Below are positions 25,221 through 33,507 of a DNA stretch of 64,000 nt, in pieces. The stretch comes from Bog-532 sp963805255 (GTDB lineage Bacteria; Actinomycetota; Actinomycetes; Streptosporangiales; Streptosporangiaceae). The notes beneath the pieces were generated by a model. That model ran no database searches. It saw only the letters and a list, made by a program, of their open reading frames with translations, and was not told where the DNA came from. Location: the NCBI GenBank assembly GCA_963805255.1, contig CAWDTK010000011.1:310001-374000 (forward strand). The letters run 5' to 3'. Made by a program: the position numbers and the translations under genes. The number at the start of each line of letters is the position of its first letter. Positions within the stretch are counted from its first letter, which is position 1.

Positions 25221-26535
25221 GGGCTCCCCGCAAAATTAAGTGGGTTTGTCCGGGATAGTTGTCTACGGTTGTGGTATGAGACAGCTGGCGGTGGATGAGG
25301 ACCGGTTCGCCGGAATGCTGGCGGAGGTGCGCCCGCATCTGAATGAGCTGCAGTGGCGGCTGCTGCTGGGGGCGCAGGCGCGGTCGCTGGGCCGGGGCGG
25401 GATCAAGCGGGTGGCGGCGCTGGCCGGGGTTCACCCGGACACGGTGGGCCGCGGGGCGCGGGAACTGGAGGCCGGGATTGAGCCGGATGACAGGGTCCGC
25501 CAGGCTGGGGCGGGGCGGCCCCGGGCGGCGGAGGCGGATCCGGCCCTGGTGCCGGCGTTGAACCGCCTGGTGGATCCGGCCAGCCGCGGTGACCCGGAGT
25601 CGCCGCTGCGGTGGACGACCACGTCGACGGAGAAGCTGGCCGGTGAGCTGGCAGCCGCGGGCCATCCGGTGTCGCCCGACACGGTGGGGCGGCTGCTGAA
25701 AGAGGACGGTTACAGCCTGCAGGGCAACGCCAAGACGGTGGAGGGAAAGCAGCACCCGGACCGGGACGGCCAGTTCCGGCTCATCAATGAGCTGGTGCGG
25801 GAGTTCCAGGCCGCCGGGGAGCCAGTAATCAGCGTGGACACCAAGAAAAAGGAACTGGTCGGCAACTATAAGAACGGCGGGAGGGAGTGGCATCGGCGCG
25901 GTGAGCCCGAGCGGGTGGAGGTGCACGACTTCAAGGGCGACCTGGGGCGGGCCGTCCCCTACGGCGTCTATGACATGAGCGCCAACGCCGGCTGGGTGAA
26001 CGTCGGCACCGACGCGGACACCGGGGCGTTCGCCGTCGAGTCGATCCGCCGCTGGTGGCAGAAAACCGGCCGGACCGCCTACCCGCACGCCAGCAGGCTG
26101 CTCATCACCGCCGACGCGGGCGGTTCCAATGGCAGCCGGCTGCGGCTGTGGAAGGTGGAGCTGGCCCGGCTCGCGGAAGAACTCGGCCTGGAGATCAGCG
26201 TGTCCCACTTCCCGCCGGGCACGTCGAAATGGAACCGGATCGAGCACCGGCTCTTCGCCCAGATCTCCATGAACTGGCGCGGCAGGCCGCTGACCAGCCA
26301 CGAAGTTATCGTCGAGACGATCGCCGCGACCACCACCACGACCGGGCTGACCGTCCAGGCCGCCCTCGACACCGGCACCTACGAGAAGGGCATCAAGATC
26401 CCCGATAAGCAGATGCAGGATCTGGAGGAGCGCTCGATCAGGCGACACGCTTTCCATGGGGAATGGAACTACTCCCTGCTGCCCGCCCCACGGCCAACAC
26501 GCCCGACATCACGGAAGTAAATCTTCGGAGGGCCC
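25221..26535 (+). mobile_element. ISAzo13-type insertion sequence, copy 2
   Basis: 1,315 bp, the same termini as copy 1 at 8858-10172 and again flanked by TTA (25218-25220 and 26536-26538). I found only two base differences from copy 1 (ttg/tcg near 25627 and gct/gcc near 25989), which implies a recent duplication. It separates a broken gene on the left from a 5'-truncated exporter on the right. Confidence 0.92.
25276..26520 (+). CDS. ISAzo13-family transposase (copy 2)
   Basis: Intact 414-residue DDE transposase, identical to copy 1 except for Ser instead of Leu in the segment TTSTEKLAGEL. The same likely catalytic segments are present (VISVDTKKKEL, ITADAGGSNGS, SKWNRIEHRLF). Both copies therefore seem able to produce transposase. 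Confidence 0.93.
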   Translation: MRQLAVDEDRFAGMLAEVRPHLNELQWRLLLGAQARSLGRGGIKRVAALAGVHPDTVGRGARELEAGIEPDDRVRQAGAGRPRAAEADPALVPALNRLVDPASRGDPESPLRWTTTSTEKLAGELAAAGHPVSPDTVGRLLKEDGYSLQGNAKTVEGKQHPDRDGQFRLINELVREFQAAGEPVISVDTKKKELVGNYKNGGREWHRRGEPERVEVHDFKGDLGRAVPYGVYDMSANAGWVNVGTDADTGAFAVESIRRWWQKTGRTAYPHASRLLITADAGGSNGSRLRLWKVELARLAEELGLEISVSHFPPGTSKWNRIEHRLFAQISMNWRGRPLTSHEVIVETIAATTTTTGLTVQAALDTGTYEKGIKIPDKQMQDLEERSIRRHAFHGEWNYSLLPAPRPTRPTSRK

Positions 26536-26715
26536 TTAGGTGCCCGCAGGTCTGCGGTCAGCCGCACCGTCCGGCGTCCGGCACCAGGCCGGCGGCGGGC
26601 CCTGCGGTTGTCGATTGCGGCGACCCCTCTTCGTAAACCTCATGAAGAGCCGGCCCGGAGCGATCTCGAACGGTGAGTTTCCGCTCCGACCCCAGTCCAG
26701 GCAGAGGAACGCGCC

Positions 26716-27786
26716 GGAAGACAGGCCAGGGCGATCGGTGTCTTCGCCTTCGTCGCGTCCGCGGGTGCGGCGGTGGGCCTGCTGGCCGGGGGAATCCTCA
26801 CCCAGCTCCTCAACTGGCACTGGATCTTTTTCGTCAACCTGCCGATCGGTGCGGTCACGGCCGTCGCCGCCCGGCGGCTGATCGAGCCGGATCGCGGCGC
26901 CGGACTGCGGGCCGGAGCCGACGTGCCGGGCGCCCTGCTGATCACCGGCGCGATGATGCTCGGCGTCTTCACGATCGTCGATCCGGCCGCGCAGCAGGGC
27001 TGGCTGGCCGCCAAGACACTCGGCCTCGGAGCCGGTTCGCTCGTGCTACTCGGCGGGTTCATCCTCAGACAGCGCACCGCGCACAACCCGCTCATGCCGC
27101 TACGGATCTTCTCCTCCCGCAACGTGACGGGCGCGAACCTGGTCCAGGTGCTCAGCACGGCGGGCATGTTCGGGATGTTCTTCCTCGGCTCGCTCTACCT
27201 GCGCCGGATTCTCGGCTACGGCCCGCTGCAGATCGGCCTCGCCTTCCTGCCCGTCGCGGTCGTGATGGGAGCCCTGTCGGTGCGCTACACCGACCGGCTC
27301 GTCATGCGCTTCGGCGCCCGCACGACGATGCTCCCCGGTCTTGGCCTGATCGCCGCCAGGCTGGCCCTGTTCGCCTTCGCCCCGGCGGGCGGCGGGTACC
27401 TGACCCACATCTTCCCGGTCGCGCTACTGGTCGGCGCCGGCGCGGGCCTGTCCTTCCCGGCCCTGATGGCGCTGGCCATGTCCAGCGCCACACCACAGGA
27501 CGCCGGCCTGGCCTCCGGCCTGGTGAACACGACCGCCCAGATCGGCGGCGCGCTGGGACTCGCGGTGCTGGCGACCGTGTCCGCGTCGCGGAGCAACACG
27601 CTGATCGCGCAGCACCACCCGGCTGCGGCCGCCCTGACCGACGGCTACCACCTTGCCTTCTGGATCGCCTGCGGCCTGGTGGTCGCGGCGGCCGGGGTAG
27701 CCGCCACCGTACTGCGCCCGCAGCCCACCCTCCCACCGTCACCGCAGCCGGTGCCCGAACTCATCCTCGCCGGCCAGACCGACTGA
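26716..27786 (+). pseudogene. DHA2-type MFS exporter lacking its first five helices
   Basis: The frame begins with RQARAIGVFAFVASAGAAVG and continues with ILTQLLNWHWIFFVNLPIG, the region after helix 5 of 14-helix EmrB/QacA-type drug exporters. Nine or so helices follow to the normal C-terminus. The first 140 or so residues, including the helix 2-3 motif A, are missing. GTG 26773 could serve as an internal start, but the product would lack the N-terminal bundle. The break lies 180 bp from IS copy 2, so an IS-linked deletion is a reasonable explanation. Confidence 0.75.
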
Positions 27787-27837
27787 CCGCTATCAGCGCG
27801 AACGGCCTCTGGGCATCCAGCCTGAGGCCGACCAGGC

Positions 27838-27925
27838 TGCCCTTGGCGATGGCGACCGTGCGGATCTGACCGGCCCACTCGTAGATGTCGCCGAAGATTT
27901 TGGTGGATCGCGCACAGGTGGGACA
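27838..27925 (-). pseudogene. Fic/DOC-domain scrap
   Basis: The minus strand reads IFGDIYEWAGQIRTVAIAKG, with the expected preceding LCAIHQ in another frame. This matches the early helix of Fic AMPylation domains (usual form RxIHxxxFxDIYxWAGxIRTVxIAKG). The catalytic HPFREGNGR motif is absent. Only about 30 codons remain, so this is a relic. Confidence 0.5.
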
Positions 27926-28009
27926 GGTTCCTCGAGCCTGGGCCGGAGCAGGAAGGTTGCGCCACGCAGTGCCGCTTGACATCCTCAGGGCAGCCAGAGA
28001 GGAGACACC

Positions 28010-28990
28010 ATGGCAGCGGAATTCCGTCCCGTGGCGCCGGTGGACCCGACGAATCTGAGGCCGATGCTCTTCCTTGACGTGGCCCGGGAGATGATGCTGG
28101 ACCATGACTGGTCACACCGGGCCGTGTCCGTGGTGATGGAGAGCCATACCGGGCCGGGCCGGTTCAGCTTCTACGGCGCGAATCACCCGGACGTCGTCGA
28201 AGAGGTCGATGCTGGCCGCATCGATGTGTCGATACTGAATCCGGCCGCCATGCTGACGATGGCACACCGCGGTACAGGAGCGTTCGACAGTCCCAAAAAC
28301 GTGGCGGTCGTCGCGGTGTTGCCGCACTACGACCAGCTCGGGTTCGCGGTGACCAGCCGGCTCGGCTTCACCAGCCTCGCGGACATCGCGGACAAGCGCT
28401 ACCCGCTGCGGGTATCGGTGCGCGGCTCCATTGACGCGTGCACGCCCATCATGGTGGACGTCGTGCTGCGGGCGCACGGGTTCACCCTTGCGGACATCGA
28501 GCGCTGGGGCGGCGAGATCAGCTATGACCAGCCGATGCCCAACGACCCGTCACGCCTGGGTCGGCTTGAGGCTGGAGAACTCGACGCCATCTTCGACGAA
28601 GGCGTCGTCATGTGGGCGGACCTCGTGGCCGGCGCTGGCGCCAGCTTCCTGGCGCTGAGTCCAGGTCATCTGGAAGTCCTCCAGGCCCAGGGATTCCGCC
28701 GCGGGCTGCTCGAGAAATCTCGTTATCCCTCGTTGTCAGGCGACGTCGAGTCGGTCGACTACAGTGGCTGGCCGATCTACTGCCGGGCCGATGCCCCCGA
28801 CGAACTCATCGAGAAGTTCTGCCGGGCCCTCATCGCCCGCCGGGACGCGATCGTCTGGGGCATCGGCGGCGTCCGCCAGTTGCCACTCCCGCTCGACCGA
28901 ATGGCCCGCGAATCCCCGGCGACCCCGCAGGACGTCCCCCTCCACCGCGGCGCCATCGGCGTCTGGCAGGAGCACGGTTACCTCACCTGA
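28010..28990 (+). CDS. TAXI/NMT1-like periplasmic-binding-fold protein without signal peptide
   Basis: A 326-residue protein resembling TAXI-type TRAP solute receptors and other NMT1/THI5-like proteins: LNPAAMLTMAHRGTG, NVAVVAVLPHYDQLGFAVTS, GFTSLADIADKRYPLRVSVR and GELDAIFDEGVVMW. No signal peptide or lipobox is visible and no TRAP membrane subunit is nearby, so a soluble ligand-binding or enzymatic role is possible. GAGGAG lies 6 bases before the ATG, which fixes the start. The gene looks intact among ruins. Confidence 0.75.
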   Translation: MAAEFRPVAPVDPTNLRPMLFLDVAREMMLDHDWSHRAVSVVMESHTGPGRFSFYGANHPDVVEEVDAGRIDVSILNPAAMLTMAHRGTGAFDSPKNVAVVAVLPHYDQLGFAVTSRLGFTSLADIADKRYPLRVSVRGSIDACTPIMVDVVLRAHGFTLADIERWGGEISYDQPMPNDPSRLGRLEAGELDAIFDEGVVMWADLVAGAGASFLALSPGHLEVLQAQGFRRGLLEKSRYPSLSGDVESVDYSGWPIYCRADAPDELIEKFCRALIARRDAIVWGIGGVRQLPLPLDRMARESPATPQDVPLHRGAIGVWQEHGYLT

Positions 28991-29346
28991 CTCTGGCCCC
29001 GCATCCAGCCACCTGCGGATGTTCGATCTGGCGGCGACGCCGAGGAACGCGGTCATGGTCGCACGGCACCCTCGGCGCCTAGCAAATCACTCTAAAGGTC
29101 GTGACCGGCGTCGGCGGTCAGGTCGATCCGAGCGAGACCGCGCGGGAATTCCGGGGCAGTCGGCTCCTGGACTGCCCCGATGGGGGCAGTTGCCGCTGCT
29201 GGGAGTTGACTCTTGTTCAACGTGCAGTGCGCAGATCGGCTTTTCTCTGTAAAGAGGCTGCCGGTTTTAGCTGATGATTTCGGCTTCTTCGAGGTGGGGC
29301 TGGCTCGCTCGGGCAGTGTCCGGCCGACGGGAACGCGGAGGAATCT
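28991..29346. other. Non-coding stretch
   Basis: About 355 bases without a credible gene. It contains one arm of a 15-bp inverted repeat (29175-29189) whose partner lies at 29777-29791. The end, just before ATG 29347, carries GGAGGAATC as ribosome-binding site of the NERD fragment. Local AT content is higher than in the backbone. Confidence 0.4.
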
Positions 29347-29937
29347 ATGCGGATCGTCGAACTGTCGGACCACCCAGGTGTGATGCTCCGCAAGGAACAT
29401 GAGCGGCAGCGGACGGCCGAGGAGAGGGCTAGGTCTAAGTACGCGGAACTGGCGCTTCACCAGGGACGGGTACGGGAGGCTCGGGCCCGGCGAGAAGAGG
29501 CGCGCGTTCAGCGCCGCTGGCTGACCTGGCTGCGGGCGGCGTTCGCGGTGCGGCGCGAGCAGGCGCGAGCTCCCCGTCCGCCAGTCGTCCCGGGCTGGCC
29601 TTCTGGCCAGGAGGAGATCCTCACGGCAGGAAGGACGGGCGAACAGCGCGTGGCGAGCGACCTCGGCCGCGTCCTTGATGACGCCTGGGTGCTATTCCGC
29701 GGCTACCGCAACCGCGGTGGCGAGATCGACCACCTGCTCGTAGGACCGCGCGGCACCACCGCTGCGGGGATCACTGCTGCCCCCATCGGGGACGCGACGG
29801 ATCTCGCTGGCGTCCCGGAACAGCACCGGAAGAGCATGTCTTCATCCGCCGTGCCGTCCGGTGCCGGGTTGCCGTCGTGCAGCGTGGCCAGCTCGCGGGC
29901 CTCCACGCACACGTGCCACTCATCCGGCCCGCACTGA
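29347..29937 (+). pseudogene. NERD-domain (nuclease-related) protein, truncated
   Basis: The N-terminal 95 residues are basic and probably coiled-coil (KEHERQRTAEERARSKYAEL). Then comes the start of a NERD domain: AGRTGEQRVASDLGRVLDDA, followed by WVLFRGYRNRGGEIDHLLVG and PRG. In intact proteins this continues with the strand holding the catalytic E-x-K; here the frame instead runs antisense through another small gene from about 29755. The nuclease core is therefore missing. The start is supported by GGAGGAATC. Confidence 0.65.
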
Positions 29938-30062
29938 CCTAGAATCGAGCCCGGCAGCCACGGCCACCTGCACCGGTCACCCTCTTCTTGCTGGCGGGTG
30001 CGCGGATAGCGAACCTCCACCAGGCTGTCGTCGGGGAACCTGCCGTCGTTGTCCTCGTCCAT
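29703..30062 (-). CDS. Small conserved actinobacterial protein, C-terminus probably frameshifted
   Basis: From ATG 30062 (GAAGGAG upstream) the protein reads MDEDNDGRFPDDSLVEVRYP, then RCRWPWLPGSILGQCGPDEW and CVEARELATLHDGNPAPDGT. I recall such 75-90-residue proteins in many actinomycetes, function unknown. They usually end shortly after a Cys-Cys-Phe-Arg-Asp segment; here FRDASEIR appears one frame off, so the last 40 or so residues in this frame are probably not native. The 3' end overlaps the truncated NERD gene on the other strand, marking a rearrangement junction. Confidence 0.55.
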   Translation of the reverse strand: MDEDNDGRFPDDSLVEVRYPRTRQQEEGDRCRWPWLPGSILGQCGPDEWHVCVEARELATLHDGNPAPDGTADEDMLFRCCSGTPARSVASPMGAAVIPAAVVPRGPTSRWSISPPRLR

Positions 30063-30124
30063 GTCGGCTCCTTCGAGGAGCCGTCCGGACAACCTGTGTG
30101 GTTATCGCAACCTGGACGGAGTAT

Positions 30125-30138
30125 GGCTGCATACGCAG
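30125..30138 (+). promoter_or_regulatory. Palindromic motif GGCTGCATACGCAG, copy B
   Basis: Second copy of the motif seen at 24783-24796. Flanking similarity covers about 28 bases. It lies 300 bp upstream of the broken nucleotidyltransferase gene at 30439. Confidence 0.35.
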
Positions 30139-30438
30139 ATATGGCCGTTGATCTGGGAAAACAGCGGATGCTTGCTGGCTCAGTCCAGGATTTTCCCGTT
30201 TGCCGGCGAGCGTGGTAGCGCCGTGGGGCCAGTGTCCAGTGCGGCTCCGGCAGACCGCGGTCGGGCACGGTGTAGGCGGGTCTGCACGTGCCGGGACAGC
30301 TCCGCATCGCGGACATGGCCCACCCGGTAGGCCTGGCTGCGGTGACAGACGGCGGACTGTGGTTTCTACGTCCGGTTTCGCGGGCTCGATGCGGCAGCGC
30401 TGTAAACTCCTGCGTAGGCCGAGGGAGGAGCCTGACGC

Positions 30439-30727
30439 GTGACCTTGGACGAGATCAGGGCGATGGGGCTTCGGCTTGCCGAGCTGTGCGGGAAGTACGG
30501 CATAGCCGAGCTGTCCGTCTTCGGGTCGGTTGCGCGGCGATGCGCGGCCGGACAGTGATGTGGACTTGCTCTACGTGCGCGTTCCCGGCAATGACCTGGG
30601 TATGTCGTATTTCGCGTTGCAGGAGGACCTGGAGAAGCTCTTCGGCAGGCCTGTTGACCTTGTCCCGAAGGATGGCCTGCACCGGGTCATCCGGGATCAG
30701 GTCCTCGCCGGCGCGCAGGTCCTGTAG
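30439..30727 (+). pseudogene. MNT-type nucleotidyltransferase (MntA-like), frameshift in the active site
   Basis: GTG 30439 follows GGGAGGAG. The first frame reads LRLAELCGKYGIAELSVFGS VARR in two adjoining pieces and then stops early; the second frame continues with GDARPDSDVDLLYVRVPG and LEKLFGRPVDLVPKDGLHRV. Together they form the minimal nucleotidyltransferase domain GSxxRG...DSDVDLL of HEPN/MNT antitoxins. Two bases are missing near 30538, exactly in the GSVARGDAR loop. The usual HEPN toxin gene is not downstream. Confidence 0.8.
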
Positions 30728-30746
30728 CTTTCCGCGTGCGGACGGC

Positions 30747-31562
30747 TCACGAACCGGTCTTGCGGCCGACTCCGCCGAGCCACCATTGGCCGGCAGCATG
30801 CATTATCTCGTCCAGGTCGCCCCCCCGCCACTTCGTCACCTCGGTCAACCCGGGTTCGACCAGCTCGAACCCGTCGAAGAAGCGCAAGATATCCGCACGG
30901 CTGCGGTATGAAAACGGGGTGCTCGACTTTGCGAAGACCTCCTCCTTCTGCCTGACGAGATCGGCTGGATGGCCATCACGGGTGAGGTGGGACAAGATGA
31001 GGTAGCTGCCAGGAACCATCCGGCTGGTGAAAGCTCGGACGATGCCCCACGGGTCGTCATTGTCCGGTATGCCATGAAGGACAGAAACGAACAAGGTGGC
31101 GACCGGCTGGGAGAAGTCGATCAGCCGGCCTACGTCGGGATCGGCGAAGATCTTCCCGGCGTCCCGGATATCGCTCTGGACGACGGCGGTCGTGGAGTCG
31201 TCGATTGCCAGCAGTGCCTGGGCGTGGGTGATCACGACGGGGTCGTTATCGACGTAGATAATGTGCGCGTCCGGGCGGGCCTGCTTGGCGACCTCGTGCA
31301 CGTTCCCCTGACTGGGCAGGCCGGCCCCGAGGTCGAGGAACTGCCGGATGCCCTCTTCGGCGGCAAAACGCACGACACGCTCGAGGAACCGCCGGTTAGC
31401 CTTGGGTACGTAACGGTTCTCCGGGGACATCTGGAACAGCTTTTCCACCGCGGCACGGTCGGCGGCGAAGTTGTCCTTCCCGCCCAATGCGTAGTCGTAC
31501 ATACGAGCCATGTTCGGCCTGCTAACGTCAAGACCGGGCGGTACCGGCTCGGTGTCTGCCAC
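30747..31562 (-). CDS. S-adenosyl methyltransferase (Methyltransf_19 / DUF574 type)
   Basis: SAM-dependent methyltransferase of a family expanded in actinomycetes. Signatures are NMARMYDYALGGKDNFAADR near the N-terminus, the SAM-binding QFLDLGAGLPSQGNVHEVAK, AHIIYVDNDPVVITHAQALL and the late TSRMVPGSYLILSHLTRDG. The length of 271 residues is normal. GTG 31562 is preferred over TTG 31574 because a purine-rich GGGGGAAAAG precedes it. Substrates of this family are mostly unknown. A 4-bp-spaced ACAAC/GTTGT palindrome lies 150 bp upstream. Confidence 0.88.
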   Translation of the reverse strand: MADTEPVPPGLDVSRPNMARMYDYALGGKDNFAADRAAVEKLFQMSPENRYVPKANRRFLERVVRFAAEEGIRQFLDLGAGLPSQGNVHEVAKQARPDAHIIYVDNDPVVITHAQALLAIDDSTTAVVQSDIRDAGKIFADPDVGRLIDFSQPVATLFVSVLHGIPDNDDPWGIVRAFTSRMVPGSYLILSHLTRDGHPADLVRQKEEVFAKSSTPFSYRSRADILRFFDGFELVEPGLTEVTKWRGGDLDEIMHAAGQWWLGGVGRKTGS

Positions 31563-31574
31563 CTTTTCCCCCAA

Positions 31575-32071
31575 GTTCCGGCCAACTCAGATGGCCGTGA
31601 CTGTAGCGCGATTATCAATGCGGCGCGACGTTCCAGGTGAGGATGACAGCTCGTCGTGCTCGGTGCCGAGGGCGGTGACGTGAAGCCGGCTCCCCCGAAC
31701 ACGAGCCATGTGTACAACGTATGTTGTTATGACTTGCGCGCTGGAGCGTGGCCTCATCCGCAGAGCGTTCGCTGACCTGGAAAGATCGCTAGCCCCGACG
31801 ATGTCGTGACCCGCGCAGCCGCGCCGCTGCTCAAAGCCGGCGCGGCTACTAGATCAGGCCGTATGTGAGGTTCGTTCAAGCTGGCCGGCTGGGAGTGCAC
31901 GACCGACGTGCATAACGCAACAGTATCTGGCGTCACTTCGCAGAGCACACGGTACTGATCGAGGCGCAGCCTCCTGTAATCTCACCGAGACAGCTGCTTC
32001 CTTCTGGGCCCGGTTCGGCGGCCAGCGCAGCTATTCTGCGAGCGATATGCGGGCCGTTTCGCTCTCCCGCC
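31575..32071. other. Non-coding stretch between methyltransferase and aroA
   Basis: About 500 bases. Apart from the ACAAC-GTTGT palindrome at 31714-31727 I see no gene, tRNA or terminator. Small open frames on the minus strand have no recognisable domain. Confidence 0.4.
31713..31729. promoter_or_regulatory. TetR-operator-like palindrome ACAACGTATGTTGT
   Basis: Perfect 5-bp arms ACAAC and GTTGT with a 4-base centre, within TACAACGTATGTTGTTA. This resembles operators of TetR-family repressors in actinomycetes. No regulator gene is adjacent; the nearest start is the methyltransferase at 31562. Confidence 0.3.
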
Positions 32072-33313
32072 TTACTGCCCGAGTCTCCACTCACCGCGCA
32101 GATCGGCCAGCACCGCGCGGAAATCGGGGAAAGTCTTGCGGACGCATCCAGGGTCGTCGAGCGTCAGGCCCGGCGTCCGCAGGCCGGTGATGCTGAAGCT
32201 CATCGCGATGCGGTGGTCACCGCGGCACTCGATCTCGGCCGCCTTGGGCACGCCGGGCCAGATCTCAATCCAGTCCGGCCCGGTCGCGACCTGCACGCCG
32301 AGCCGCCGCAGGTTGACCGCGCACGCGTCCAGCCGGTCGGATTCCTTGACCCGCGTGTTGCCCACGTCGATGATCCGCACTGGGCCGTCCGCAAACGGGG
32401 CGATGGCGGCGAGGGTCGGCATCGTGTCGGAGATGTCGCGCATGTTGATTTCGGCACCGTGCAGCGGCCCCGTTCCGGTGACCGTGATCCCGTCCGGGCC
32501 GAAATCGACCCGCGCACCCATCCGCCGCAGAACACGGGCGAACTCGACGTCCCCCTGCAGGGAGTTCCCGCCCAGCCCCGGGACGGCAACCGTCTCCCCG
32601 CTCACCGCGGCCGCCGCGAAGAAGTAACTGGCCGCGGAGGCATCCGGCTCGATCTCGAAGCTGCGGGCCGCGTACCCGCCGGGCCGGACGGCGAAGCCGG
32701 CGCCATCGCGGGTGACGTGCGCCCCGAACTGGCGCATCATCGCCACGGTCATGGCCACGTACGGGGCCGACACCAGGCCGGTCACGGTGATCGTGAGACC
32801 GTCCCTGGTCAGCGGCGCGGCCATCAGGAGCGCGGTCAGGAACTGCGACGAGACGCTCGCGTCCAGCGTGACCCGGCCGCCGGTCATCCCCCGCGTCACC
32901 ACGGTCAGCGGCAGGTGCCCGTCCGCCTCGTCGTGCGTGACGGTCACGCCCAGCCCGCGCAATGCCGCGACCATCGGACCGACCGGACGCCGGCGCATCT
33001 GCGGGGATGCGTCGAAACGGAACGTGCCCTGCCCGGCGGCCGCCAGTGCGGGCAGGAACCGCGCGGCCGTGCCCGCATCACGGCAGTACACATCGGCCGA
33101 CGCGGCGGGCGGACCCGACGGGCTGCCCATGATGCCCCAGTCATCGCCGGAGCGCTGCACCCCGTAGCCGAGCGCGGCCAGCCCCTCGGCGAAGGCCTCG
33201 GTGTCATCGGACCGCAACGGCCGGCGCAGGTAGGTCAGGCCGGGCGCACAGGCCCCGAGAAACAGGGCGCGCGCGGTCACCGACTTCGATCCCGGAATCC
33301 GAACCTCAGCCAC
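32072..33313 (-). CDS. aroA: 3-phosphoshikimate 1-carboxyvinyltransferase (EPSP synthase)
   Basis: Joins shikimate-3-phosphate and phosphoenolpyruvate in aromatic amino-acid synthesis. Visible are the PEP/S3P-binding VRIPGSKSVTARALFLGACA, YCRDAGTAARFLPALAAAG, DASVSSQFLTALLMAAPL, the catalytic Asp in INMRDISDTMPTLAAIAPF, RVKESDRLDACAVNLRRLG, and CRGDHRIAMSFSITGL with CVRKTFPDF. 413 residues. The usual Asn of the KSVTNR box is Ala (KSVTAR), a notable change, but the rest of the active site is present. GTG start. Confidence 0.93.
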   Translation of the reverse strand: MAEVRIPGSKSVTARALFLGACAPGLTYLRRPLRSDDTEAFAEGLAALGYGVQRSGDDWGIMGSPSGPPAASADVYCRDAGTAARFLPALAAAGQGTFRFDASPQMRRRPVGPMVAALRGLGVTVTHDEADGHLPLTVVTRGMTGGRVTLDASVSSQFLTALLMAAPLTRDGLTITVTGLVSAPYVAMTVAMMRQFGAHVTRDGAGFAVRPGGYAARSFEIEPDASAASYFFAAAAVSGETVAVPGLGGNSLQGDVEFARVLRRMGARVDFGPDGITVTGTGPLHGAEINMRDISDTMPTLAAIAPFADGPVRIIDVGNTRVKESDRLDACAVNLRRLGVQVATGPDWIEIWPGVPKAAEIECRGDHRIAMSFSITGLRTPGLTLDDPGCVRKTFPDFRAVLADLRGEWRLGQ

Positions 33314-33507
33314 AACGCTCCCGCCTGCTCACCGCCCCTGCAGCCAGTCAGCCTAGCGGACCGCCATGCGAACCGCCGTCACCGCTGCGCTGGCCGCCAT
33401 GCAGACCCGCCGTCACCGCTGCGCGTCGTGCGAATGCGGCCGAACGGGCCCTGGCTAACGCTGCACGGCCGGTCTTCTGCCCGCAGGGCCGGGGGAAGGG
33501 CACCGGG

